Assembly (NCBI GenBank): GCA_000817105.1
Contig: JUEP01000008.1
Location: 35,401 to 99,400, forward strand
Length of the DNA: 64,000 nucleotides
Direction of reading: 5' to 3'
DNA from: a marine actinobacterium MedAcidi-G3
Lineage (GTDB): Bacteria > Actinomycetota > Acidimicrobiia > Acidimicrobiales > Poriferisodalaceae
Below the pieces are notes generated by a model. It worked only from the letters and a program-made list of their open reading frames with translations, did no database searches and had not been told where the DNA came from. Below, piece by piece: positions 9,588 to 18,206 of the stretch. The position numbers and the translations under genes were made by a program. Numbering within the stretch: the stretch's first letter is position 1; each line of letters begins with the position of its first letter.

Positions 9588-10247
9588 TTATTTCTTAGAA
9601 CCCCAAACCGCGAATAACGGATCTCCCAAAGCAGAAGATGAAGTTCGAAGCTCGGCTCGAACGTCGACCCACGGACCGGTAAGCCGGTAGTACTCCCCAA
9701 CAATGGAAACATGACCGCGATCGTCGGTTTGGCCCCAGCCCCTTATGGCTTTGGTCGGGAAGCACCGATTAGAAAAGCTGTTTACAAAAACCCCATTGGT
9801 CTTTAAACAGCGATGAACTTCATCAAATACTTCGATAGGGCGAACTAAATAATCGACTGATACACAACAGACAACACTGTCGAAGCTGCCATCTTCGAAG
9901 GGGAGCTTCGGGTTCATGTTCAAATCATGTCGGACCCAAGAAGTCGCTTGCTTGTTTTCTGCCAACTCAGCTTCATTCATACCGAGGACAGTCAAGTCAG
10001 TTGGCGGATCGACAAAATGGCTTACCCAAGAACTCATGATGTCTAATACTTTGCCTGTCAGCTGCAGTTCTTGGTACAGCTCCCCGACAGCGGATATTGC
10101 CTCGCTATCGATGTGGGTCACCATTCTCGGTTCTGAATAAAAGTTTTGATCGGATGAGGGATCAACTCGCTTAAAGAAGCCAGGCGGAAACCCCGCGTAG
10201 CGTGGGTCTTCGACACCACTGAGATCTGTTGATTCGCCGTTAGTCAC
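9588..10247 (-). CDS. Class I SAM-dependent methyltransferase-like protein
   Basis: A 219-residue Rossmann-type methyltransferase homologue. Motif I is unusual: residues 67-74 read VLDIMSSW where most enzymes have a DxGxG glycine loop; this variant recurs in an uncharacterised bacterial subfamily (from memory). Later motifs look normal: LPFEDGSFDSV, a motif II/post-II region that fits the ubiE-like group, and RCLKTNGVFV. The GTG start at 10247 has gggga upstream. It lies 17 bases after the VOC gene and 104 bases before the SnoaL gene in the same direction. The methyl acceptor is unknown, and a non-methylating role is possible given the loop. Confidence 0.68.
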   Translation of the reverse strand: MTNGESTDLSGVEDPRYAGFPPGFFKRVDPSSDQNFYSEPRMVTHIDSEAISAVGELYQELQLTGKVLDIMSSWVSHFVDPPTDLTVLGMNEAELAENKQATSWVRHDLNMNPKLPFEDGSFDSVVCCVSVDYLVRPIEVFDEVHRCLKTNGVFVNSFSNRCFPTKAIRGWGQTDDRGHVSIVGEYYRLTGPWVDVRAELRTSSSALGDPLFAVWGSKK

Positions 10248-10263
10248 TCAATTCCCCGCTGTT

Positions 10264-10740
10264 CTAACTTGTGAGTTTCTTAGCAAAACTTAAATCGTGC
10301 CCAGAAGGATCTTGAATCGGGAAAAACCGTTCCCCCCAAGGCGCATTTTTTGGTTTATCTCCGGGCGAAAGTCCGGCTGCGATCGCTCGCTCATAAATGA
10401 GGTCGACGTCGTCGACATGAAAAATTGTTCGGCCCCACCAACGGGTTGGAAGCGCTGAACGTTCCACTTCCCAGAGATTCACAAAACAATTTCCAGATTG
10501 CAAGGTAACAAACGGAGAGGAAATATCTCCAAATGAGATTACAAAACCCAGAGCTTGGTAAAACACGACGGAAGCATCCATATCTGCAGAAGCAAAAGTT
10601 ATAGCGTCGATCCGCTCTACATGACCTAGTCCCTCAGTCAAAGGAGGCTCACTGATTGGAAGCTGGTTATTTCTGCGCTGGATCCCATTATTGGTCGAAT
10701 CTTCCGTGACGTCCCTCACCTGATGAGAACCGGTTTGCAC
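10264..10740 (-). CDS. VOC (glyoxalase/bleomycin-resistance) family protein
   Basis: One VOC module in two beta-alpha-beta halves: IDAITFASADMDASVVFYQ opens the first and the IFHVDDVD region opens the second, ending in DPSGHDLSFA. The usual last metal-ligand Glu after GH is replaced (HDLSF), so it may not bind metal in the standard way. The outer start at 10740 (GTG) would overlap the crotonase by 53 bases. The VOC fold begins only about residue 40, so the true start may be a later alternative codon such as TTG at 10641. Probable operon with the crotonase upstream and methyltransferase downstream. Function unknown. Confidence 0.65.
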   Translation of the reverse strand: MQTGSHQVRDVTEDSTNNGIQRRNNQLPISEPPLTEGLGHVERIDAITFASADMDASVVFYQALGFVISFGDISSPFVTLQSGNCFVNLWEVERSALPTRWWGRTIFHVDDVDLIYERAIAAGLSPGDKPKNAPWGERFFPIQDPSGHDLSFAKKLTS

Positions 10741-11500
10741 CGCTAATGCCTTCTGCCTCGAGTACCGAACGGCTGTTGTACCACTCTTGGGTTAGCGCAG
10801 CTCTAACAGGCAGCCCATGTTGATTTCGAACTGATCTCCGGTCAGCTTGAACACATAGTTGCGGGAATGCAGCAATTTGCTGGGCTAACTCTTCAGCCTT
10901 TTCTCGACACTGGCCATCAGGTACCACGTATTCACATAAACCGAGACGCTCACACTCTTCAGCCATCACCTGCCGACCAGTCAATATGAGCTCTAAAGCT
11001 CTTCCCTCACCGACCAGGCGGGGTAGCCGCACTGTCCCGCCATCGATGAGTGGGATTCCCCAACGACGGCAATACACACCGAGATAGGCCGATTGTTCCA
11101 TAACCCGAAAGTCACACCAGAGCGCTAGTTCCATTCCGCCGGCGACCGCAGGACCAGAGACTGCAGCTATCACCGGTTTATTGAGTTCGAGACGGCTTGG
11201 CCCCATCGCACCCATTGGAATGTCACTTCCGTCACCGTTGGCTCCTCCGTCTGCGGGAATTGCTAAGTCAGATAAAGGGTTTGGTTCCTCTAACGAAGCG
11301 GCTTGTTTCAGATCCCAGCCCGCGCAAAACGCGCCGCCCTCACCCCAAAAAACTGCAACGCTTGCGTCCTCATCGTTCTCGAATTGAAGAAAAGAGTCGT
11401 ATAGGGCTTCAGCGCTGTCACTATCCATCGCGTTTCGCGCTTCAACACGCGAATGGATGACAGTCCAGACTGCACCTGATTTTTCGATACGAACCGTCAT
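10688..11500 (-). CDS. Enoyl-CoA hydratase/isomerase (crotonase) family protein
   Basis: A 270-residue crotonase-fold protein acting on acyl-CoA thioesters. Oxyanion-hole segments are visible: GGAFCAGWDLK and AVSGPAVAGGMELA. The second catalytic Glu of hydratases is present (GRALELILTG). At the first catalytic Glu position the alignment gives Arg (YCRRWGIPL), so classical hydration is doubtful and an isomerase, hydrolase or other crotonase reaction is possible. It is the first gene of a four-gene minus-strand operon with VOC, methyltransferase and SnoaL proteins, which hints at processing of a ring or polyketide-like CoA ester (inference). Confidence 0.78.
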   Translation of the reverse strand: MTVRIEKSGAVWTVIHSRVEARNAMDSDSAEALYDSFLQFENDEDASVAVFWGEGGAFCAGWDLKQAASLEEPNPLSDLAIPADGGANGDGSDIPMGAMGPSRLELNKPVIAAVSGPAVAGGMELALWCDFRVMEQSAYLGVYCRRWGIPLIDGGTVRLPRLVGEGRALELILTGRQVMAEECERLGLCEYVVPDGQCREKAEELAQQIAAFPQLCVQADRRSVRNQHGLPVRAALTQEWYNSRSVLEAEGISGANRFSSGEGRHGRFDQ

Positions 11501-11719
11501 TTATCATCCTTAGTAAGGTCATCCCAACAACGAACAATTCCATCTTGGTTAGCCAACGCTGGCTTCCAAACAAAATTCAACTGCTAATTACTTGATGAGC
11601 CTAGATCAGGTCGACAAAACAGAGCGTTGAGGGGTCATTTAGCGATGAGACTTTAAAGGATGGTCAGACAATGGGCATGGGTCGTCTAGCTTTTCCACAA
11701 GACATTCTTAAGGAGAAAC

Positions 11720-12076
11720 GTGAATTTTTCTGACTTCAATGCGATGGTCGAAAGCAATGCAGCAAATCTGCGATCGAGCTGGCGAAACTATTCTCTGAGT
11801 TCGAGCGCGTTAGTTGCCATCATTATTTTTGGTGGCGACCATATGGATGGCAAGCGACCGATGATGGTTTTTGCCATTCTTGGGGTAAATCTTTTGCTCC
11901 TTCTCAGCACAGATAGCCAAATGGCTCAGTTCCAAGCGCTAAGAAAAGATATGCCGTCTGAACTTGCCGAATCTGCAACAGGCCAAGACTGGTCAAAGGC
12001 ACCACTTGGCGCGTTTCGCGTTATCGGGGCCATCATGACTATCGCGATTACGGTCACCATGCTGATGGCGCTATAA
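11720..12076 (+). CDS. Small hypothetical membrane protein
   Basis: A 118-residue protein not recognised as a known family. It starts with GTG at 11720, with a strong aaggag ribosome site 5 bases upstream. Three hydrophobic stretches are visible: about residues 30-39 (weak), 49-62 (VFAILGVNLLLLL) and 101-118 (VIGAIMTIAITVTMLMAL), the last reaching the C-terminus. The segment between is polar and helical. The 219 bases upstream back to the crotonase start form a divergent intergenic region in which nothing else was found. The next gene, a DUF805 protein, is also a small membrane protein on the same strand. Confidence 0.6.
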   Translation: MNFSDFNAMVESNAANLRSSWRNYSLSSSALVAIIIFGGDHMDGKRPMMVFAILGVNLLLLLSTDSQMAQFQALRKDMPSELAESATGQDWSKAPLGAFRVIGAIMTIAITVTMLMAL

Positions 12077-12201
12077 CGCTGAAATTGAAGAGTAAAGATT
12101 TGGCCCCGTGTACCTGAGTTCAAAGCTATTCAGTAGCACAAGGCCAAATTTTGTCTGAGCTGCTGGCCTAAGGTCTGGTCAACTGATTCTTGAGGTTTGA
12201 A

Positions 12202-12633
12202 ATGAAAGTTTTAAATTATTACGTCGAATCTTGGCGACGTTTCGGAGATTTCCGGGGCCGGTCGTCGCGACCCGCCTATTGGTGGCCATTTCTTCTCCAC
12301 CCTTTTGTGTTCCTTGTTCTTGGGGGTATCTTCGCTGCTATTTTGGATCTTGATACCGATCAGATTGGACCGGAGATTGTTTATTTCATTGCCTACGTGT
12401 GGTTGTCGATCGCATTAGGAGTCCGTCGTCTGCATGACATAGGTCGAAAAGGAACATGGCTCCTACTTGGTCTTGTCCCCTTCGGTAATTTGGTGCTGCT
12501 GTATTGGCTTGTTCAGCCCAGTTCTGTAGAAACAAACGAATGGGGAGATCCAGGCACGCAAGGTGGAATCATGACAGCCAGCGGTGACACCGAACCAGAA
12601 CCGCCGCAACAAACAAACGACATCATTCGGTAA
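12202..12633 (+). CDS. DUF805 family membrane protein
   Basis: A 143-residue integral membrane protein of the DUF805 (YhaH) family, recognised by the N-terminal YYVESWRRFGDFRGRSSRPAYW pattern with its conserved F-x-GR-S-R-x-Y-W core, a central VRRLHDIGRKG loop, and about four membrane segments. The ATG at 12202 is chosen over an in-frame TTG at 12190, because a gagg ribosome site lies 6 bases before it and family members start at this point. The hydrophilic C-tail is rich in Glu, Pro and Gln. The biochemical role of the family is unknown. Confidence 0.75.
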   Translation: MKVLNYYVESWRRFGDFRGRSSRPAYWWPFLLHPFVFLVLGGIFAAILDLDTDQIGPEIVYFIAYVWLSIALGVRRLHDIGRKGTWLLLGLVPFGNLVLLYWLVQPSSVETNEWGDPGTQGGIMTASGDTEPEPPQQTNDIIR

Positions 12634-12641
12634 CTAGAGAC

Positions 12642-13862
12642 TTAGCGACTGCTATCTAAAGCAGCTCGTAAGGCACCAGTAGTTACCCCAAGTGAAGAAG
12701 CTGCAGCCTCGATATCCGGGGGAGGGGGACCCAACGCTAACCGAAGCTGCTCTTCGGTTACGCCGAGTTGTGCAGCGGCAGCAGCCAGATCCGGACCGCT
12801 TAATGTTGATCCTGTTTGGCCCCTTGGTGTCCGCTCAGAATTGGGGCCTGAAGGCCGCGATTCATTAAATTCGCCCTTCAAACAGCGGCTGATGTATGGA
12901 AACTCATTAGTAACCAAATACAGGTATCGATCCTCGATGAACGTCCCATTGCATTCATCTAGATCTCCAGATCCGGGAAGGTATTCCCAGTCAGACGTAT
13001 AAGTACCATCAGGGGCTGTGCCTCCTACGACCTTATTTGGGCCCTGCCCGTCGCCGAGGCTTATCTGACAATCGCTGCCCGTTCTTAAAGAGGCCGTAAG
13101 TTGATAGCTCGGCTTATAAGTGTCATTAGTTGATATGTAGATCAAGTAGCCGTCCGCCGCGAAGCCGACATGGACCAGTTCTCCTCCGGAGTGATCGTGT
13201 ACCTCAGCGAGCAAGTCAGATAACCCGTGATAGTGGTACGCACCAGTTGGCTGCACGTGTGCGTTATTGAAGTCCATACCAAGATTGAAGGTGTCTTGTA
13301 GCCCTTCAACCCGATATGTCTCACCGCTCACACAAGTCACGGTTTCTGCGGTGCCCGGCTCGAACTTGACGCCGTTTACTGCTACACCTGGCACACGCAC
13401 CTCAGCCGCGGCACCCCTATAGGCAGGGTTCGTGGGGTACTCATACCTGTTTGATTGAGCCGAGATGGTATTCGGGTTGCCTGAGTTTGGGAACAACCCA
13501 GTTTCATGATTTGGCAAAGCGTTCGTGACGATTGTTCTCGTGTTGTCCGACACCGTCACTGTTGTCTGAGTACCAAATACGACATCAGAAATTGAATAGT
13601 TGCCTAAATAAGACCCCGCCTGAAGATCTGTGTGGGTGTGGGGGGCTGTTGTTTGGGTGGTTGGTGGGGTGGTTGTGTCTTGGGTGTGGGTGGCTGTTGT
13701 TTGGGTGGTTGGTGGGGTGGTTGTGTCTTGGGTGTGGGTGGCTGTTGTTTGGATAGTCGGCGGGCTAACCGTCTCTTGGCTCGAACATGCACTGGCGACA
13801 ACACAAACTGTCAGTAGAACAGCGAACGTCAACTGAAATTCGTTAATCCGAAAAGAAGTCAT
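12642..13862 (-). CDS. YHYH-domain lipoprotein
   Basis: A 406-residue predicted secreted lipoprotein. The chosen start at 13862 gives a signal peptide with a hydrophobic core (FAVLLTVCVVASA) and lipidation Cys26. A Thr/Pro/Gln-rich linker encoded by 48-base tandem repeats follows, then a globular domain containing the AYHYHG motif near residue 209 that defines the YHYH family. The C-terminus carries two copies of an LGVT-x-x-x-LR-x-AL helix motif (AAAQLGVTEEQLRLALG and AAASSLGVTTGALRAALD). An ORF extension to 13934 is possible but would bury the signal peptide. The family is often found in environmental bacteria; its function is unknown, perhaps metal or ligand binding at the cell surface. 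Confidence 0.75.
   Translation of the reverse strand: MTSFRINEFQLTFAVLLTVCVVASACSSQETVSPPTIQTTATHTQDTTTPPTTQTTATHTQDTTTPPTTQTTAPHTHTDLQAGSYLGNYSISDVVFGTQTTVTVSDNTRTIVTNALPNHETGLFPNSGNPNTISAQSNRYEYPTNPAYRGAAAEVRVPGVAVNGVKFEPGTAETVTCVSGETYRVEGLQDTFNLGMDFNNAHVQPTGAYHYHGLSDLLAEVHDHSGGELVHVGFAADGYLIYISTNDTYKPSYQLTASLRTGSDCQISLGDGQGPNKVVGGTAPDGTYTSDWEYLPGSGDLDECNGTFIEDRYLYLVTNEFPYISRCLKGEFNESRPSGPNSERTPRGQTGSTLSGPDLAAAAAQLGVTEEQLRLALGPPPPDIEAAASSLGVTTGALRAALDSSR
13645..13752. repeat. 48-bp tandem repeat, two exact copies plus a partial third
   Basis: Exact copies occupy 13645-13692 and 13694-1 (13693)-13740, i.e. two abutting 48-base units, followed by the first 12 bases of a third at 13741-13752; a degenerate partial copy precedes them. 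On the minus strand each unit encodes 16 residues of a Thr/Pro/Gln linker (HTQDTTTPPTTQTTAT) in the YHYH lipoprotein. The unit length is a multiple of three, so copy-number change would keep the reading frame. Confidence 0.9.
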
Positions 13863-14035
13863 GCAGCAATATGTCCTGTTCGACACAAAAAGATGGCCAG
13901 TCGGAGCAATTCTTAAAGAAAGTCTAGGAAGCAACTTCGGCAGCTACTTTAAGACCAAACATATTTGTTCCTAAACAACGAACCTCGAGCCGACCCAAAG
14001 AAAATGGGTCAAAAACTTGACGAAAGAAACCGAAG

Positions 14036-14902
14036 ATGAACTACGTCGAATTAACAGACCAAGCTGTTGAATCAATGCGCGACCGGGATCCCGACGAGCC
14101 AGTCGCGATGATCAACTTGCTTAAGTTTCGTGACGTAGCCGACCCGAACCTAGGCTTAGAAACGACCAGCGGACGCGACTGTTACTTCGGCCACTACATC
14201 GCAGGAGTACCGCCCATAGCGAACCGCCTCGAAACCGGACACTCTCCCCTCTATCTCAACGACGTCAACTCATGTTTCTTCGCCTCGACAGGTGAAGACT
14301 GGGACTACCTGTTGGTCCCTCAGTATCGATCACGACGGTCTTTTATCGAAATGATCACTGACTCCCACTATCAAGAACTTTTAAAATATCGGTCTGGAGC
14401 ACTCGTCAATAGCCGGTTAATTGAATGCGTCAACGAAAAACCAGAGGGATATCCGCTGCACCTCAACGCGTCCCTACCAGCAGACCCAATAATTGAACAA
14501 CCAGGGTTATTCAAAGACCCGCGCGTCAACGAAATCAACGACCGTGACGCGGAACAACCAACCGACATGCTGAATCTGATTCGCCTAGCCGGTACCACAA
14601 AACCAAACGGCGGAGTTGACAACATGTCAGGAGCACAGGGCTATGAGGAATACAGAAGAGGAGTGACGGATCTATATGCCGAGCGGGCCGGCGTTAAAAT
14701 TACCTGGCGCGCCTTTCCCGTAGCTACTCTCATTGGGCCTTCTGACGAGCTTTGGGATGAAGCACTGATATATCACTACCTAAGTCGTTCAAGAATGCTC
14801 TCAATGTTCACCGACTACGAGGATTACCGCGTTAACCATCTCCCAAAACGGAACGCATCGATCGTGGATAGCCGATTAATCGAAACCACCGTTGGCGGAT
14901 AG
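14036..14902 (+). CDS. Tandem DUF1330-like (dimeric alpha-beta barrel) protein
   Basis: A 288-residue protein that appears to be an internal duplication. The first half has VAMINLLKFRD, then Y-x-x-Y, WDYLLVPQYRSRRSF and ALVNSRLIE; the second half repeats the pattern with DMLNLIRLAG, GYEEYRRG, WDEALIYHYLSRSRM and ASIVDSRLIE. Single DUF1330 domains are about 95 residues and form dimeric barrels, so two in one chain may form an intramolecular barrel. Function is unknown; relatives sit in catabolic clusters of acidimicrobia and proteobacteria. Start is the ATG at 14036. A single-domain relative is at the right edge of the window. Confidence 0.65.
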   Translation: MNYVELTDQAVESMRDRDPDEPVAMINLLKFRDVADPNLGLETTSGRDCYFGHYIAGVPPIANRLETGHSPLYLNDVNSCFFASTGEDWDYLLVPQYRSRRSFIEMITDSHYQELLKYRSGALVNSRLIECVNEKPEGYPLHLNASLPADPIIEQPGLFKDPRVNEINDRDAEQPTDMLNLIRLAGTTKPNGGVDNMSGAQGYEEYRRGVTDLYAERAGVKITWRAFPVATLIGPSDELWDEALIYHYLSRSRMLSMFTDYEDYRVNHLPKRNASIVDSRLIETTVGG

Positions 14903-14975
14903 AGCCGCCGATTAACAAACCAGTAACTTCGAGCAGGCGTTGCGCACCGCCCCATATTTGCGGGCCCGGAAAATC

Positions 14976-15650
14976 TTAAGACGTAAGCGGTTTTCCCTTT
15001 GCATGGTCGACGAAAACAAATTCTTCAACCGGCTTTCTGGAAAGCTTCGATAGCTGTTTAGGCGGACGACCAATCGTCAACATGGCCGAAACGGCTTCAT
15101 GCGATTCAAGTCCCAATAATTGCTGCACCGCCGGTTCTTGAGCCGCAAGCAACGTAGTTAATGTCCCACCGAACCCTTCGTTCCGAGCTGCCATCAATGC
15201 GCTCCAGGCCATCGGATAAATCGAAGCCCCACTAACCACTCCAACACGATCTAAGAATTGGTCCATCGAAGCAACAACTCTCAAATCAACAGCAATAATG
15301 CAAACAACGGGGACATCCTCCAGATGCTCAAACATTGGTATCGCAATCGGCAGCGATTCATCTAGAGCAGCGTCAGCGATATTGATCGATGAAGGAGTAA
15401 CTGATTGCCAGTAAACCTCTCCCGCACGAGTTTGGGCAGCCGCTACTCGCATCGGCCCCAAACACAACTCGCCGAGAGCCTTTTTGGTTTCACGATCACG
15501 AACAGCTACCACCTTCCAGCCCTGACGGTTTCCTCCGTTTGGAGCGAAGCGCGCCGTATCGAAAATCCGATACAAGACCTCGTCCGGTACCGGCTCATCA
15601 GTGAACTCACGAGCCGCAAATGTGGTCTTGGCTACATCAACAAAATCCAT
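14976..15650 (-). CDS. Nitroreductase-family FMN oxidoreductase (paralogue A)
   Basis: A 224-residue nitroreductase-family protein. FMN-binding landmarks are TTFAAREF near residue 9, ARFAPNGGNRQGW near 33-45 and ARNEGFGGTLTTLL near 155-168. It aligns without gaps over all 224 residues with the gene at 18207-18881; a hand count gives about 139 identities. It lies 9 bases after the stop-proximal end of the CoA transferase in the same direction, so the two are probably cotranscribed. Expected to reduce nitro, quinone or enone groups with FMN; substrate unknown. Confidence 0.82.
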   Translation of the reverse strand: MDFVDVAKTTFAAREFTDEPVPDEVLYRIFDTARFAPNGGNRQGWKVVAVRDRETKKALGELCLGPMRVAAAQTRAGEVYWQSVTPSSINIADAALDESLPIAIPMFEHLEDVPVVCIIAVDLRVVASMDQFLDRVGVVSGASIYPMAWSALMAARNEGFGGTLTTLLAAQEPAVQQLLGLESHEAVSAMLTIGRPPKQLSKLSRKPVEEFVFVDHAKGKPLTS

Positions 15651-15659
15651 CTTCCAACC

Positions 15660-16844
15660 TCAAACAATCCGGTCTGCGCGCAGTTCATCGATTTCTGCTG
15701 AACTAAGTCCTAACTCTGACAGAACTTCGTTTGTATGTTCACCCAACTCCGGGGCCCTATGGCGAATCTCACCAGGCGAAGCTGACATCGCAACTGGGAA
15801 TTGGCTTATTGGCACGTCCTTGGAAGCCGATGGATATGCCCAACGCTCTAAAAAACCTAAAGCGTTAACGTGAGCGTGATCCAACGTTTGCTGAGGCTTG
15901 AGCACTGGAGCACCTGGAATTTTTAGATCAGCCAAAGCCAAAAGAACCTGATCAGTCGTCTTGTTGGCACACCAATCTGACATCACCCCACAGATCTCAT
16001 TTCGGTGGTTTCCCCGACCTTCGTCATTTTGAAACCTCGGGTCGTCGGCCATCTCGGGTCTACCAACAAGTTTTGCCCATCGAGCGAACTGATAATTACC
16101 GATAACGGAAACTAGAACTAACCCGTCGCTAGTCACAAAGGTGTCCGAAGGGGCTGCTGTCTGACCCCGGTTGTGCGAAGCTTCACGATCTATCCCAAGT
16201 TGGTCCTGTTCTATAAGCGTTGCGTTCGCAATCGTCATTGCCGTCTTCAACAAAGCCCCCTCAAGTTCTTGACCTTCGCCAGTGAGATCTCGATGGCGTA
16301 TCGCTGCCAACGTCGCCATCGCTAACAATGACCCAGTGCAAAAATCTACATACGGCGTGGAGTTGCGTGTCGGCTGTCCCTCAGGACCCGTCATATGCAT
16401 TGCACCAGACATCGCTTGAGCCAAGCCATCAAAACCCACTCTGTCACTGAAAGGACCACCCGAACCAAAGCAGGTCACAGTTGAGACGATGATGTCTTCT
16501 TTCACCTTTTTCAGCGACTCGTAGTCAAGGCCCATCTGCCTGCGAGTATCTGGAGGAAGATTGGCAACCACTACATCGGCTGTGGCGATTAGCGCATTCA
16601 TGATCTTTCGCCCTTCTTCCTTCATGGGATTTAGGGTCAGGCTTTTCTTGTTACGACCGACCTGTAAAAACAAAGCTCCTTGCCCATCGGGGGTCACCGG
16701 TGTCGTCCATCGATCTTCGCCACCATCAATTCTTTCAATTCGAATGACCTCAGCTCCAAGATCTCCCAAAATTGTTGCGGCAAAAGGACCAGCGATAAAA
16801 CGCCCGAAATCTAGAACTCGAATCCCATCTAAAACCCCAGACAT
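15660..16844 (-). CDS. CaiB/BaiF family III CoA transferase
   Basis: A 394-residue family III CoA transferase that moves CoA between carboxylic acids through an aspartyl-CoA intermediate. The N-terminal GIRVLDFGRFIAGP and LGDLGAEVIRIE segments are typical. The catalytic Asp is D167 in PYVDF. The C-terminal VGEHT-like segment appears as LGEHTNEVLSELG. The ATG at 16844 is chosen over an upstream codon at 16889, because the conserved fold begins at once and ggggg precedes it. Cotranscribed with nitroreductase A; diverges from the DUF7064-like gene across about 190 bases. Acceptor acid unknown. Confidence 0.85.
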   Translation of the reverse strand: MSGVLDGIRVLDFGRFIAGPFAATILGDLGAEVIRIERIDGGEDRWTTPVTPDGQGALFLQVGRNKKSLTLNPMKEEGRKIMNALIATADVVVANLPPDTRRQMGLDYESLKKVKEDIIVSTVTCFGSGGPFSDRVGFDGLAQAMSGAMHMTGPEGQPTRNSTPYVDFCTGSLLAMATLAAIRHRDLTGEGQELEGALLKTAMTIANATLIEQDQLGIDREASHNRGQTAAPSDTFVTSDGLVLVSVIGNYQFARWAKLVGRPEMADDPRFQNDEGRGNHRNEICGVMSDWCANKTTDQVLLALADLKIPGAPVLKPQQTLDHAHVNALGFLERWAYPSASKDVPISQFPVAMSASPGEIRHRAPELGEHTNEVLSELGLSSAEIDELRADRIV

Positions 16845-17035
16845 CAGAACCCCCAAATCGCGCACAATCGCGTATACACATGCAACCAAAGAAGATAGTT
16901 AGCTTTTTGGTTCCATGACCTTGCTCTTCACAGATAAACAACGGTCCTAGATGCGTTCGATTGCTGTCGTAAGCAAAGTCAGGCCTAGCTTAGAGAGAAG
17001 AGACCAGTTCTAAACCGCAGCGATTTGGGGGAAAA

Positions 17036-18160
17036 TTGCTTAGTTCATTCGACGATTTTTATATTCATCAAACATCACAGCCCATAGCCACCCCGGCCAC
17101 AAGTGATCGAAATGCCTACGATCGGTCCTTCTTTAATGGCTATACAGATGATGGCAGTTTGTACTTCGGCATCAGCTCCGCCCGATACCCGAACTTACAC
17201 ATACAGGACTGTGCATTAACAATCGTTCGAGGTGAACAACAACATTCCTTTCACGCTTCACGTCGCGCCCCACACGACCCGATCAATATGACGACCGGGC
17301 CGTTCCGGATCGAGATCCTTGAGCCCATGAAAAACATTCGTGTCGTTTTAGATGACAACGAAACGGGGATCGGAGCAGACCTCCAATGGATCCCACGTTC
17401 AGCGCATTTCCCCGAAGATCACCAAAGACTTACCCCCGAACAAATAGGCCGCTGGATGATCGCTACTCGTATGAACCAGTTTGGATTCTGGAGCGGCGAA
17501 CTTCACCTCCCCGACGAAACTATTACCCTTGACGTCGCTAACACCTACGGGACTAAAGACCGATCCTGGGGCATCCGCCCAGTAGGGGATTCAGTTTCCC
17601 TAGGAGCACCTCTGCCCCCTAAAGGGTTAAAATTTTTTTGGGCGCCACTTCACTGGCCAGACCATGTCACCCACATGGCTTGTTTCGAAGGAGACAAAGG
17701 CGAAGTATGGCATTGGGATGGCTTTCAGTTACCGGCATATCCAGAAATTGATCAAATACCAGGTATCGAAGATCCGGATATTGAGCGATTTGTTTCGGTA
17801 AGTCACAACTTTACGTGGCTCCCTAAAACACGACGAGTTTCGGGCGGCCACATCAGTATTCAACTGCAAGATTCTGAGCCACTCGAAATCGAAATAGAGC
17901 CAATGGTCTCGATCCTTATGAAGGGCTTGGGGTACGGGCACCCTGAATGGGGTCACGGACAATGGAAAGGCGAACTAGCGATATTTGGAGAGTCTTGGAA
18001 TCTGAATCAAATTGATCCGCTCGCCCCCGAAAATATTCATATTCAAGAAGTTGTTCGAGTGCGCAATGGTGTCTCACAAGGGGTAGGCGTTCTCGAACAA
18101 CTGGTTGTCGGGCCATACCCGAAGTATGGATTTAGCAAATTTTTTGATGGCGCTATTTGA
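17036..18160 (+). CDS. Uncharacterised DUF7064/DUF7065-like protein
   Basis: A 374-residue protein. Landmarks are DDFYIHQT and DRNAYDRSFFNGY at the N-terminus, YPNLHIQD near residue 53, a W-rich middle (RSWGIRPVGD, KFFWAPLHWPD) and a C-terminal HPEWGHGQWKGE. This pattern recalls paired calycin-like beta-barrel domains (DUF7065 then DUF7064) seen beside catabolic genes; recalled from memory, so tentative. No signal peptide or membrane segment. The TTG start at 17036 has a ggggg ribosome site 5 bases before it. It diverges from the CoA transferase and is followed at once by nitroreductase B. Function unknown. Confidence 0.6.
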   Translation: MLSSFDDFYIHQTSQPIATPATSDRNAYDRSFFNGYTDDGSLYFGISSARYPNLHIQDCALTIVRGEQQHSFHASRRAPHDPINMTTGPFRIEILEPMKNIRVVLDDNETGIGADLQWIPRSAHFPEDHQRLTPEQIGRWMIATRMNQFGFWSGELHLPDETITLDVANTYGTKDRSWGIRPVGDSVSLGAPLPPKGLKFFWAPLHWPDHVTHMACFEGDKGEVWHWDGFQLPAYPEIDQIPGIEDPDIERFVSVSHNFTWLPKTRRVSGGHISIQLQDSEPLEIEIEPMVSILMKGLGYGHPEWGHGQWKGELAIFGESWNLNQIDPLAPENIHIQEVVRVRNGVSQGVGVLEQLVVGPYPKYGFSKFFDGAI

Positions 18161-18206
18161 ACAAATAGACCGACATGCACGATGTCGGTCATGGAAAGAT
18201 GAGCAA

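Noticed and set aside
13532..13836. Several plus-strand ORFs rich in Gly, Trp, Val across the 48-bp tandem repeat
   Set aside because: They are open in several frames only because the repeat unit is a multiple of three with no stop; the coding sense is the minus-strand Thr/Pro/Gln linker of the YHYH lipoprotein.
18105..18206. Start of nitroreductase B at 18105
   Set aside because: It would overlap the preceding gene by 56 bases and add residues absent from the gapless paralogue A; the ATG at 18207 fits.
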